Shown piece after piece: positions 1 to 11,555 of a DNA stretch of 64,000 bases. Within the stretch, counting starts at the first letter, position 1, and the number at the start of each line of letters is the position of its first letter. The stretch is from Actinostola sp. cb2023 (Eukaryota; Cnidaria; Anthozoa; Actiniaria; Actinostolidae). The position numbers and the translations under genes were made by a program. The notes under the pieces are model-generated. The model was not told the origin of the DNA, made no database searches, and worked only from the letters and a program-made list of their open reading frames with translations. The stretch spans positions 26,001 to 90,000 of the forward strand of contig JAUJYZ010001002.1 of NCBI GenBank assembly GCA_033675265.1, read 5' to 3'.

Positions 1-1946
1 ATTTTGTTGGTTGACCTCTCCTGATCAACCACATAAAACTTCTCATTATGCAAGACTGCGCGGGAGACTGGACGTTGAAGATATCTTTTCCCAAACATTT
101 GGTAAAAGCTTTTTTGATTTGGCTTGTAGACTACCACGCACTTGATGATGTCATCATAAGTGTGCTTTTCATCATCGTCGGCATCAGTTCTTGAAGATAC
201 AACAAACAATTGACCATCTTTACCTCCTGACAAATAGGTGTATTTAAGGCGTGGCCTGGGAATTTCAAACCTTCTAGATCTGTTCAAATATGATCCGTGT
301 TTGTCATAACACAACAGAGAGTTGTTAAATCGGTTAACTACAACAATATTACCAAGGGAGAACACCACGTCAGAGAGGTCTCCATAAGCAACGTGAATGA
401 GTCCACGATGCTGTCCATGTGCACTGTACAGGTAAATGTTACGCTCTTCTTTCCACAACAGAGCTACATCACCACTGATAGGACAAACTGCAATTCTAGT
501 TGGACAGAATGGAAGGTTTATATGGCAGTGCTCACTCGGTGGAATCTTGCGTTCACTCCGGTTCATTGTTACCCTGTGCTTATTCTTACTTCCATCGATG
601 GGGTTGTGTGGTAGACCGTTGATGGGATTACGTGGTGGGTTGCTGGTGGGGCTGTGTGGTAGACTGTTGATGGGGTTGTGTGGTAGACTCTTGATGGGAC
701 TACGTGATGGGTTGCTGGTGAGGCTGTGTGGTAGACTGTTGATGGGGTTGTGTGGTAGACTGTTGATGGGACTACGTGGTGGGTTGCTGGTGCTGTGGGG
801 GCTGTGTGGTGGTAGACTGTTGATGGACTACTGGTGGTGGGTTGCTGGTAGACTGGGGCTGTGTGGTAGACTGTTGATGGGGTTGTGTGGTAGACTGTTG
901 ATGGGACTACGTGGTGGGTTGCTGGTGGGGCTGTGTGGTAGACTGTTGATGGGGTTGTGTGGTAGACTGTTGATGGGACTACGTGGTGGGTTGCTGGTGG
1001 GGCTGTGTGGTAGACTGTTGATGGGGTTGTGTGGTAGACTGTTGATGGGACTACGTGGTGGGTTGCTGGTGGGGCTGTGTGGTAGACTGTTGATGGAGCT
1101 ACGTTGACTTGGTGTATCATCTGGCTCACTTTTTACTTCAGAATCACATGTCTTTTCCTTGCCAATACAGAACACCTTACCTAAGACATCATCCTTGATT
1201 TCACTTTTCTCAAACTCCATGTTAAAGGCTTTAATATCTCCAGCCTCTTCCAGGACAGAAGGGTCAGGGTATTTGGAATATTCATTCAACTGGGACTGAA
1301 TGACTTCATTGATTTCTAGAATTTCTGTCAAATTGTCTTGATTGATGGTTTCCTCCACATTGAATACACAGTTTTGGGCTACTTCTAAATAACCTGCCAT
1401 TTTTTTAATTTCCTTTTCAAGTTGCCACTGAAACTTGATACCACAGTTTTGCTTCAGAAACTCGTCAACATCTTTACACATTTTCTCTTCGCATTTCCTA
1501 ATAGCTTCGACATATTCCCTCGCGTGACAACCAATCTGTTTCTTCAGATCTTCAGCAAGTTGCTTGTTTTTGTTGACAACACCAAGTTGCTTCTGCATGT
1601 TCTCGTGGATCCTGTTGGTTCTTTCGATCTCGTCTTTACAACGAGCCACAGCTGGTGTTAGTTTTCCCTTTTCTCTTATTAGAATCTTCTCCATTAATCG
1701 TACTATTAACGTGTTTGTTGGAAATCCATCGACATCTTGAGATGGAAGAGGTGACGTTTGACGACAAATTGGACATTCAATGTCCGTCGCACCCTTCTTC
1801 GCTGTTACCAACTTCAGAAGACACGCTTTACAGAGATTGTGAGCGCAGTTTGGAAAGGACTTTGGCACTTCAAACATATCGAAACACAAAGGACAGCGAA
1901 ACTCAGAGTCTTCTACTTCCATTTGGAAATTTTTCATAGTCGCCAT
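1..1946 (-). CDS. RING-finger/coiled-coil protein with repeat linker and propeller-like C-terminus (3' end outside window)
   Basis: Likely E3 ubiquitin ligase of the TRIM/RING-NHL kind. The start is the ATG at 1946. A C3HC4 RING is visible with C18, C21, C34, H36, C39, C42, C58 and C61. No B-box follows; residues about 100-240 are charged and heptad-like, probably coiled coil. From about residue 280 the protein is a Pro/Ser/Asn linker built of 24-residue repeats (core SPINSLPHNP). In the same frame, 566 down to 1 encodes a beta-rich region without a stop (for example VVFSLGNIVVVNRF and YDKHG) that resembles NHL or other propeller blades. One TAG at 828-830 interrupts the frame inside a scrambled repeat unit, while the frame before and after is the same. 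So the gene is either intact with a local assembly error or an allele truncated to about 372 residues. The RING is seen directly; the propeller is an inference. Confidence 0.8.
590..1108. repeat. 72-bp coding minisatellite
   Basis: Tandem 72-bp units (24 codons), made of two related half-units ending in gtagactgttgatgg. They lie inside the RING gene and keep its frame. The unit near 785-870 carries compensating small indels and contains the in-frame stop. Confidence 0.9.
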
Positions 1947-2319
1947 GTCGACTGATCCCCGCGTACTTGACCGTTGTTGGTATGATGCTCTCTGATCACT
2001 CGTCGAATATGCTCCAGGAGGACTCCATGCGTCTTTTTAGCAAACGCTTTTAAGCGTTTATATAATCGTTTAAAAACAGGTAGAATATAAAATCTTGATA
2101 AACTTAAACCAGTTATTGTGCAATTTGAAAATTTCGTTGAAACCTGTGCTCACCTTTGAGCTTTGCGGCTTACAACATTACAAATGACAGACCGCGCGCT
2201 TTCCGCGCGCTAGTCGATAATTAACGTTTGGGCTTCCTGTGTCATATGCACAGGAAGCCCGCGCGCGCTACAGCAAGTATCCAAAATGGCGGCTGCAGTG
2301 AAGCATTGTTTTCTTCTTC
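1947..2319. other. Upstream region of RING gene, no gene seen
   Basis: Probable 5' flank of the minus-strand RING gene. A hairpin of gggcttcctgtg and its complement lies at 2227-2261, next to CG-rich gcgcgc tracts. No coding signal was found. Confidence 0.5.
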
Positions 2320-2334
2320 TAGTCCAGTCAATCT

Positions 2335-2685
2335 GTGGCAGACCTGCCAACTCTCCCGGTTTAGCCGGGAGTCTTCAGATTTTGGACCTCAACTCCCGGT
2401 CTCCCGGTTTGAAGACAAAATCTCCCGGCTAATCACGTCACGACCACGATTTACGGTGAAATTGCGTAAGACAACGTAACGATCTTTTTCAATATTAGAA
2501 TATGTGAACGCTCGTTTATCAGGCGATACAAACCCTTTTTTTTTTCAATTATTATTATTATTATTTGGTTCGGAAATGTTTAGGGTTGTCCGCCATTTTG
2601 CTTTTGGTATTAAAGCACGCTATTCTAGCCTATTTTTCCAGTCTCAATATTTGAGGGCTCGGGGGGTTGGCAGGTATGCTGTGGT
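2335..2685. mobile_element. MITE-like element nested in the left TIR
   Basis: It begins near cagacctgccaactctccc and ends near ggggggttggcaggtatgct, which are imperfect inverted copies of each other. Several tctcccgg motifs lie inside. It is absent from the equivalent place in the right arm (6384-6403), so it inserted after the larger element was formed. Confidence 0.6.
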
Positions 2686-4559
2686 TTGTGTTGGAACAAA
2701 TTGCAACAGAATTTCTGTCACTACCATAACATCGAGGGAGGCTCTCTTATCAACATACTGAAAGTCCTCAAAAATCCCTGCAGTGGAACATCCCCAAATT
2801 TAGCATTTTGTTATTTGACCAAAAACCACAGGGTTCCCACGTTGAGAAAAAAAAAACCTCTCAAGAAAAAGAACTCGACCCATTTCTTCAAAGCTGTTCA
2901 CTGTTAAAACAGTTATAAGGTGGAATAGAACAAAAAAATAAGAATTTCTTGACAAAATAACCTTGTTTGATGTTTTGTTCACACCACAGGGTTCCCGCAT
3001 TGACAAAAAACTAAAACTTTTAATAAAAGTAAATGTACTCATGTCCAGCGCTTTAACAGTAGAGTAGAATAGCAAAATAACCTAGCTATGTATTTTATAG
3101 CCCATAAAGCATCTTCTTATGCCTGTTTCTTACTATTCAAGAAAGAATATATTAAATGGAAAAATAACACATTTTATGGAAAAAACTTTCGCTGAGTTAT
3201 TTTAGAAGGTTCGCCCATATCTACGTACTTCTATTTCTGGTTCCTTTTGGGTGTAAAAAAAAGATATATATGTACTAATTTTAAAGATTTCACTGTATTA
3301 GTTGTGCTACCGGCATGCATATCAAACTTATGTCCTGCATCATTGAACATTTGCTCCTGTTGGGATCCAGTATCACGCGGACAACGTTTTTTGTTAATGC
3401 TTTGTTTACTAATGCACGTGAGGCCCGATTGATCCAGCAATTTGTTCACTATGACCGCTAAATAAAGGAGATTCGTACGTGACTGGTTTATCATTTCTGA
3501 ATTCATATTTTTCCTTTGACAATGTGTAAATCAGGTAGCTAAAATATAAGAGAGGATGGAAAAGCTGCATATGTTTCCTCAACGGGAAAATATATCACAA
3601 ATTCGAACTAACTTATTGATCTTGTGCGTGTAAATATTGGAAATTGCCTTCAAAAAACGTCCTTTCCGAGACATAATTTATTTGCGAATTCGCCGGCCTA
3701 TGTAGCTTCTACATACAGACCGCGATACAGAGCACCAATATGATGTTCACAATTACCAAACAAAGAGTTTTAGATTTCATTTTGCCACCGCTTAATTAAG
3801 TTTAATATACATGTATTTTATATCAAAATGCGCGTACAATTACAGAGCATTAGAATCCGGCGGTAGGTTTTTGATTGACACAATTCCCAAAGAATTCAGA
3901 GGGATTTTGTGTGCAGCGTATGTCACGCTCTCCTATATCTCTTCAGAGATTTCAGTTCGATTGACTTTGAAGAAACGGAAAATGCCACCTTCAAACCTCT
4001 TTATTTGTGCTTGAATTGCCAGCTTATTCATTCCTTACATATTCGTCTTTTATATTCCGTTGGTAGGTTTTTGATTTGTATTTTAACAATGCAGTAAAAA
4101 GCAAAAATGTATCAAAATCATACTGTTTTTCGCCTAAACAAGACTCGCCTCATCTGCATATGTGAAACAATGACCTTTTGTATAACATAAGTTTGATATG
4201 TTAACAATTGCAAAATTTCTAAGTATCTTAGCGTGAGTTACTACAGTATACTAGTATAGATAATGTAGGCAAGTTACTAGACGCCATCAACATTATTACA
4301 GTTGGTTGCTTTCAATGCAATGGATATACATTAGGCCTATGACAAAATCCAATACAAAATACTTGCAAAAACTGAAGAAAACAAAGCAAATTTACTGTGA
4401 ATTGTTCTGAACAATCGTCATGAACGTTAGTCATCTTCTTGCAGCCCGACATCAAGATCGGGGAACAATGAATTCGCGCAGCTCTGGCCTTTACACACGC
4501 CACATGCAGGAGAACAATTCAGTCAAGCCATGCTTCTTGCAGGTGCATCTTTGGGTGCT

Positions 4560-5510
4560 ACAATTAGATTTCCAGTTGCACCGTATCATCTCCAGCAGGA
4601 AGTGGAAGGAGGTCTGTGCGCACCAGAATAAGCTTTCCTTCTGTAAGTTTCAAACCGCCCAGTCGGCCTCTGGTTGAAGCTCTTGGTTGCCATTCCATTG
4701 CTGTACCTGGAAGTAGGCCTGCAAACTGTGATATGCAGCTGCTGCTGACGTGGGTGGAAGACTTTCTGGTTGGACGCCGATTGTCCCTGTAGCGACTTTC
4801 TGCCAAAAACGAGTGTAGCGCAACTAAGAAATCCAGGCTTTCGTCAACTTTACCAGTATACAAACATACGAGGGCCCTTTCTTCTGTTTTGATTACATCC
4901 TCTCTTGAAGCTGCTGAATGCACGAAACAAGAGCTTGATTGCACAATTCTGCGTTGTCTGCTACATTCTTCAGTGCCACCCCTTTGCCTAACCTGTGCAC
5001 TAGCGATGTCGTATGGTAACCAAGAATTGCATGCACAAACAAAATGTTTGTACACACACTGCATGGGTCCAAGTGCCAACTTGGTTTCCTTGATATTCCA
5101 TACTCGCCTTGGCTTTGTTGACCTGTGTCTTGGTTCTGGCATGAAGAACAGATCATGCACCTCCATGTCTGTGTGAAAACATAGTAGAACTGTGAAAACA
5201 TAGTACGTCTGTGTCATCGCCTGCTAGCACAGTTGCAGCGTATCTGGCTGACAGGTCTGCATCGCCTGGAGCATGGACTGACGTGCATCTGGCTTATGAA
5301 GTTGATGAACTTCTGCTTGTTAAATTTGTGTGCCAGGAAGTCTTCTTTCTTGGATTGGAAGATCATATTGGACCTGAAGTTCACTGTTGGTCTGCAGGTT
5401 CCTGCCGTGCGTCTCTGGTGTGTGGCAGTCCTTTGTACTTTGTCCATCTTCCGTACCCGTCCAACACTGCGGTAGCCTTACCATATTTTCTCTCCACGTA
5501 TTCAACATAA
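4560..5510 (-). pseudogene. Degraded nuclease-like ORF of a cnidarian repeat family
   Basis: Several overlapping minus-strand frames carry pieces of one protein: THQRRTAGTCRPTVNF and NKQKFINFISQ (5214-5447), then LLCFHTDMEVHDLFFMPEPR, then in another frame LFVHAILGYHTTSLVHRLGK, then NAELCNQALVS. The frame changes at least three times, so it is a pseudogene. From memory, coral and anemone gene sets contain a repetitive family with a motif like HAxxGCDTTSxxxGxGKxxALK. The family may have a PIN/XPG-like nuclease fold, but that is uncertain. Here the usual Cys of GCDTTS reads Tyr (GYHTTS), another sign of decay. It lies within the TIR element and was probably its cargo or coding part. Confidence 0.55.
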
Positions 5511-6579
5511 TGAGAGAATTGAAAATAGCCTAGTAGTCGATCCCTCATTTTTTTTGTCAGTCTGTCTGTCAGTCTGTCAGTCTGCCAGCACTGACTTGTT
5601 TGCCTGCCTTGGGAGAAGCGAGGGAGTCAAAGGAGTCAAGGGAGTCAAAAAGTGCATATCATGCACCTCAAATTTAAAGAACCGTCTTGTTGATTCTCAA
5701 ATCTTCCTCCGGTAGCAACAAAGTACGATTAGCCCTTGAAATAACAGCTGAGGATCTACTTGTACAATGCCATCAGCAAATGTTACAGCGGTCCGGCTTT
5801 GACGCAAGCATTACAGCTTGATCTTTCTTGCCGAATGAGAAGTCCTGTACTCCAGTTACCCACCATTGACACCAGTATTCTATCTCAGTCCAACTCGCTT
5901 GGTGTTATCTGCATTAACACTCTCATCTGCCACGACCCCGGTCAAAATGCTGCGCAAAGATGGGTCATTGCTGAAGTAATTCCTCAAATGTAGTACGCTG
6001 TTAGTTCCTGAATATCTTGTAGGTAATTTTGTAATGTTATGAAATATGAAATTTTCTCTGCGCGGGAACCCTGTGGTGAACCACCTTTGCAAACAAAACA
6101 TCAAACAAGGTTATTTTGTCAAGAAATTCTTATTTTTCTATTCTATTCCACCTTATAAAAGTTTTAACAGTGAACAGTTTTGAAGAAATGGGTCGATTTC
6201 TTTTTCTTAAGAGTTTTTAATTTTTTTCTCAACGTGGGAACCCTGTGGTTTTTGGTCAAATTACAAAATGCTAAATTTGGGGATGTTCCACCGCAGGGAT
6301 TTTTGAGGACTTTTAGTATGTTGATAAGAGAGCCTCCCTCGATGTTATGGTGGTGACAGAAATTCTGTTGCAATTTGTTCCAACTGGACCCCCAAAATCT
6401 CGTAGATTGACTGGACTATTCTCGCTGCACCAAAAAGAGCTGCTCCTTTGCAGTTGCAGCACTTGAAAAGATATGGCAAACGATGTTTGTCGGGAAATAG
6501 CACCACAACAAAGTCGGCCAGCAGGGAGAGGGTCCCGTATGTACAAGAAAAGCATTATCTTGGACAAGGAACGGGAAAC

Positions 6580-7594
6580 TGTCTGTAATAATGGGGTGTC
6601 TGTAATAATGGGGTGTCTGTAATAATGGGGTGTCTGTAATAATGGGGTGTCTGTAATAATGGGGTGTCTGTAATAATGGGGTGTCTGTAATAATGGGGTG
6701 TCTGTAATAATGGGGTGTCTGTAATAATGGGGTGTCTGTAATAATGGGGTGTCTGTAATAATGGGGTGTCTGTAATAATGGGGTGTCTGTAATAATGGGG
6801 TGTCTGGGGTAATAATAATGGGGTGTCTGTAATAATGGGGTGTCTGTAATAATGGGGTGTCTGTAATAATGGGGTGTCTGTAATAATGGGGTGTCTGTAA
6901 TAGTGGGGTGTCTGTAATAGTGGGGTGTCTGTAATAGTGGGGTGTCTGTAATAATGGGGTGTCTGTAATAATGGGGTGTCTGTAATAATGGGGTGTCTGT
7001 AATATGGGGTGTCTGTAATAATGGGGTGTCTGTAATAATGGGGTGTCTGTAATAATGGGGTGTCTGTAATAATGGGGTGTCTGTAATAATGGGGGGTGTC
7101 TGTAATAATGGGGTGTCTGTAATAATGGGGTGTCTGTAATAATGGGGTGTCTGTAATAATGGGGTGTCTGTAATAATGGGGTGTCTGTAATAATGGGGTG
7201 TCTGTAATAATGGGGTGTCTGTAATAATGGGGTGTCTGTAATAATGGGGTGTCTGTAATAATGGGGTGTCTGTAATAATGGGGTGTCTGTAATAATGGGG
7301 TGTCTGTAATAGTGGGGTGTCTGTAATAATGGGGTGTCTGTAATAATGGGGTGTCTGTAATAATGGGGGGTGTCTGTAATAATGGGGTGTCTGTAATAAT
7401 GGGGTGTCTGTAATAATGGGGTGTCTGTAATAATGGGGTGTCTGTAATAGTGGGGTGTCTATAATAGTGGGGTGTCTGTAATAGTGGGGTGTCTGTAATA
7501 ATGGGGTGTCTGTAATAGTGGGGTGTCTGTAATAATGGGGTGTCTGTAATAGTGGGGTGTCTGTAATAGTGGGGTGTCTGTAATAGTGAGGTGT
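6580..7594. repeat. 17-bp satellite array, about 60 copies
   Basis: Near-perfect tandem units of gtctgtaataatggggt. A taatagt variant clusters at about 6900-6945 and 7450-7590, and a few units have extra G or lost bases. Because 17 is not a multiple of three, the long minus-strand open frames here simply cycle through all three frames and are not a gene. The array starts about 160 bp outside the right TIR of the 2320-6418 element. Confidence 0.95.
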
Positions 7595-8612
7595 CCATCT
7601 GGCTGGCCGTAACGATGGTAACACTAAGGTTGTTTTCCCGGACATCGAGATTCCTTGTGAGGATGCGGGTGTGTCAAACTGAACCCAGGAGACTACGTTG
7701 AAGTTGAGGTGAGAAACGTTTTCTTGGTATTGATCAGTGTGATTCAGGGCGCACAGCGTTATTAGGGCCCTTACGCATCGAAGACAAAAAGAACGACGAC
7801 AACGTCAGAGAAACAATAGCGCTAATTACAAAATTCAATAACTTCTTGTTGGAATGCATGAAATAAAGATAATAATAATAATAATAATAATTTATTTCTT
7901 CAATAAAAAGAGAGAGCGCATTCCACAATGTCTCAATGCTCTTTACAGTAAAGTAAAGTAAAGTGAATACAGTAAATAAAATATAATAGGATAGTAATAA
8001 TAATAATAACAATAATTAAGATAAAATATAATAGGATAGTAATAATAATAATGACAATAATTAAGATAAAATATAATAGGATAGTAATAATAATAACAAT
8101 GAGCTGGCTTGTTCTCTGCAAAGCTACTACGTGAAATGCCTATCAGTTAACGATGCAAAGAGAACGAGGACGACAGTTCGTTATTTTTGCAGATAAGTTG
8201 TTTAAAGTCAACCGGGCCACAAAAAGACGATGTCATTTTTTCAGCTCAAGCTGTAATATGTTTTTTCCCTTGTAAAATAAAGTTTATTATTATTATTATT
8301 ATTATTCGTGAAAGGCGATATATTTTCTTTTCACATTACAATGATTTATTTTCTCCATAATTTCCTTCCTTCATTTCTCTCCTTTATCTATTTTTTTCTC
8401 TTGATCATTTCTTAATTCATTGTCTATTCGTTTTATTACTGGCTTCACAGCAGTAGCTATATGCAGTCCTTATAAGACTAGCCTTCCCCGCAGACTCTTT
8501 TTAAAGAACACCTAAAAAGAGTCTGCGGGGGAGGCTATATAAGACTGCCTATTTTTAAAACCTATCTCTTGATGACTACACAGGGATCCCGGTTCGGTAC
8601 CAGTTTCCTACG
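7595..8612. other. AT-rich spacer with small repeats
   Basis: It contains about three tandem copies of a roughly 55-bp unit (core aagataaaatataataggat, 7976-8100), a LINE/SINE-like tail aaaataaagtttattattatt at 8273-8306, and a short foldback at 8480-8536 (agccttccccgcagactc and its complement). No gene was seen. Confidence 0.6.
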
Positions 8613-8626
8613 GTTGCTTTGGTAAC
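8613..8626 (+). promoter_or_regulatory. RFX X-box, GTTGCTTTGGTAAC
   Basis: It matches the consensus RYYNYY-NN-RRNRAC at every fixed position. It lies 103 bp upstream of the ATG of a ciliary dynein light chain gene, which is the usual place and target class for RFX-driven cilia genes. Confidence 0.75.
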
Positions 8627-8728
8627 TCACCAACACATTGGCGGCCATTTTGAATGTGTCACAGAAGTCCAAGGAAACATTTAGAGCATTTTTCTTTGAA
8701 TTAGAACAACATTTCCTCAATTTAGAGT

Positions 8729-11543
8729 ATGTCTGAGGATTTAGCCAACTCCTACGCTATAAGACCTAATTTCAAGCAAAAGTAAGTGGAATTTGTCACG
8801 TTTTTGATCACAGTTTTTCGCAATCGCTCGATTTGTTTTCTCGGTATTTTCTCGAAAACCTCAACTTCAAACTCGACCACAGAACATTTATATCTTTATG
8901 CATCGTATTTATGTGCTATTAGGTTCAGGCCAGGCGCTGTGAAAAGCTTGATACACGATGTTTTGAACGAAGAAATTGGAAACAAAAAATACGACGCCGA
9001 GGAGTCGAAATCTTGGCCCAAAATTGTCACGGATTCTGTGTTGACGAAATTAAAAGGTGCGTTTAAATCAATATATTTGACGTTTTATACATAAAGCTTT
9101 CACCTAGAAACCATTCTGTTGAATTATAGTAGTTCTGCTGTGACATACACACATAAACATGTACTGCGCACTGCAAACTTGGCCAAACCTTTATAGTAAG
9201 CTTACTGAAGAATTTCATCCGTGCGCCACTATTTTCGTCAAATATGTTCACACTAGATTAACAAGAAGTGTTACTGTATGGTGACATTAAGGTTACAAGC
9301 ATGTACATTGTACATTAGTTGTACATTTGGGAGGGGAGGGGAAGGGAGGGGTTGGGGGTAGGTATAGTCATAGAATAATTTATTCAAATTTTTCAGATTT
9401 TATATTAGAATCTGCCACCACCACAGATGAAGTCAATGACCGTAGAGCAGATTTGGTATGACTGTAAAAAAAAACACGGTGCACGGCATGGCACGGTCAC
9501 GGCACAGATTCATTCGAAATCCTAAATCATCACGGTCACGGCAAGTTTTTCACAGTCATACGAAATCTGCTCTAGCTCAATGTACTTTCAAAATCAGTGT
9601 TGTCTATCAATCTGCTGATTTTTACATGTGAATGATCTGACTTCCTTTAATTGTCATGGCTGGTTTCTCCAGTATAGCCTGAGAAAACGGCCACCTCTCG
9701 TCACATTCATCAGTTCCTCGCCCCAGAGAGCTCGACATCTGAGATTCGAGCCATTAACCATTAATCTACAGATTTGAGTAGTGAAATGTCATCAGTATGG
9801 AATTCTTCGGCTCGAATCTCCGATGTCTCTCTCGGGGGCGAGGAACTGGTGAACGCGACGAGAGGTGGCTGTTTTCTCAGGCTAACTCCAGTAGGACTTA
9901 CATGTACATTGTACTTCAAACCCCTGAATTTTAGCACCAAGCGAAGTACATTGTAACTGTGACACTCATACCTGCACATTGATTCTGCTCCCGTAAAACA
10001 TTATTTTGTTTAATCAATCTTTGTTAATCTCATATTCATGTACATATTCATGTAGTGATAATACAAAGATTAATATTATTATTATTGGCAAACATTACTG
10101 TCTCACCTCTGGGCAGACTGGTTTTATAGAGGAACTCCCTGTTCCACTAACCAACTGAATTAGTGAAATGAAGCTTCATCTTTATATAGCTAATTGCATA
10201 ATCGTTGTCGGTTGAAAATCATAAATCATAGAAGCTGAGACCGCAAGGATGGATGGGAAATCAGTTCATGAGCTGCATTACAGGCAGATATATTCAATGT
10301 TCTCGTAGTTTTGAAGGTATATGAGCTATTTAACTAAGATCCTACAAGTCTGGATAAAAAGGTCGATCATTTGACGGTGTTATTTGAGAGTTTTAATTTC
10401 CCAGAATTCCTTTTGGTCATACCTTTCATGATTTTCAACCCGACAACGATTATGCAATTAGCTATATATTTTAATATATAAAGATTGTGTAGAATAGTTT
10501 GTGTTTATCTCTCTTTCAGAGCTTGAACTAGACAGGTACAAATTTGTTGTACAAGTTATAATTGGTGAACAAAGAGGAGAGGGTGTAAAGTAAGTTATTG
10601 ATCATCATTAGAGATCATTAGAGATCTTTAGATTCGAGTGCGAGTAAAAATCATTGCCGCGCATACTTTAGTTCCAGTGCTACATGTATGTGCATTAGTT
10701 AATTTAGATGACATATGTTTGATCTGAATGCTGTACTCGTACTTGGATTTAAAAGTGCCATCATCGCCATCATCACTGCATGTTGTCATCATCATCATCA
10801 CCACCATCATCACTGGCTGTTGTCATCATCATCACCACCATCATCACTGGCTGTTGTCATCATCATCACCATCATCACTGGCTGTTGTCATCATCATCAT
10901 CACCATCATCACTGGCTGTAGTCATCATCACCACCATCATCACTCGCTGTTGTCATCATCATCACCATCATCACTGCATGTTGTCATCATCATCATCATC
11001 ACCACATCATCATGTTGTCATCATCATCATCACCACCATCATCACTGGCTGTTGTCATCATCATCACCACCATCATCACTGGCTGTTGTCATCATCATCG
11101 CCATCATCACTGGCTGTAGTCATCATCACCACCATCATCACTGGCTGTTGTCATCATCACCACCATCATCACTGGCTGTTGTCATCATCATCACCGCCAT
11201 CATCACTGGCTGTTGTCATCATCATCACCATCATCACTGGCTGTAGTCATCATCACCACCATCATCACTGGCTGTTGTCATCATCACCACCATCATCACT
11301 GGCTGTTGTCATCATCATCACCACCATCATCACTGGCTGTTGTCATCATCATCATCACCATCATCACTGGCTGTAGTCATCATCACCACCATCATCACTG
11401 GCTGTTGTCATCATCACCACCATCGTCACTGGCTTTTGTCAAATTCACTAACAGTAATAAGCAACTTGTCTATCTACAGTGTTGGGTGTAGATGTTTATG
11501 GGACTCAGACACAGATAACTTTGCTCAAGATTTACTTATGACG
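8729..11543 (+). CDS. DYNLT2B: Tctex1-domain dynein light chain, DYNLT2B (TCTEX1D2)-like; last exon not found
   Basis: Light chain of the dynein-2 motor that drives retrograde intraflagellar transport in cilia. Four exons are joined by exact phases: 8729-8781, 8923-9056, 10520-10589 and 11480-11543, giving 107 residues. An in-frame TAG lies two codons before the ATG and fixes the start. Family hallmarks, known from vertebrate TCTEX1D2, are ANSYAIRPNF, KFRPGAVKSLIHDVL, LDRYKFVVQVIIGEQRGEG and the near-C-terminal CRCLWDSDTDNFAQDL. Donors are gtaagt, gtgcgt, gtaagt and gtgagt. The family ends about 16 residues later in a short aromatic strand, and that exon was not located. Introns 2 and 3 hold foldback elements, a MITE and a CAT/CAC array. 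The first exon pair and the X-box support a real cilia gene. Confidence 0.88.
9444..9573. repeat. Foldback element in DYNLT2B intron 2
   Basis: Inverted arms agagcagatttggtatgact and its complement enclose acggcacggtcacgg-type repeats. Confidence 0.75.
9675..9884. mobile_element. Foldback MITE in DYNLT2B intron 2
   Basis: Terminal arms tagcctgagaaaacggccac and the complement extend inward (ctctcgtc, ctcgcccc, gattcgagcc), with about 95 bp per arm. Confidence 0.8.
10183..10468. mobile_element. MITE family 1, copy A
   Basis: A 286-bp element with near-perfect terminal inverted repeats (tatatagctaattgcataat ... and complement). A second copy lies inverted at 21621-21906. Copy A sits in intron 2 of the DYNLT2B-like gene, just before its third exon. 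Confidence 0.9.
10776..11436. repeat. CAT/CAC-rich minisatellite in DYNLT2B intron 3
   Basis: Units of about 30-36 bp, each with ggctgttgtcatcatcat and catcatcact, repeated about 20 times. His-rich open frames across it are by-products. Confidence 0.9.
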
Positions 11544-11555
11544 GTGAGTAATTTT

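Larger units (their letters stand above)
2320..6418. mobile_element. Composite DNA element with long terminal inverted repeats
   Basis: The stretch 2691-3005 is the imperfect reverse complement of 6062-6383. Both arms share blocks such as ttggaacaaattgcaacaga and cacagggttccc. Outside these arms the match resumes: agtccagtcaatct at 2321 pairs with agattgactggact ending at 6417. On the left, the two matching blocks are separated by about 350 bp of a second element (see 2335-2685). The interior holds a broken nuclease-like ORF on the minus strand (4560-5510) and otherwise no clear gene. No target-site duplication could be assigned. The element resembles a non-autonomous or decayed DNA transposon with TIRs over 300 bp; its superfamily is unknown. 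Confidence 0.7.

Noticed and set aside
6416..7645. 409-residue and 347-residue open frames on the minus strand
   Set aside because: They are translations of a 17-bp satellite cycling through three frames; no domain, no splice context.
10715..11491. His-rich open frames
   Set aside because: CAT/CAC minisatellite inside an intron of the DYNLT2B-like gene.
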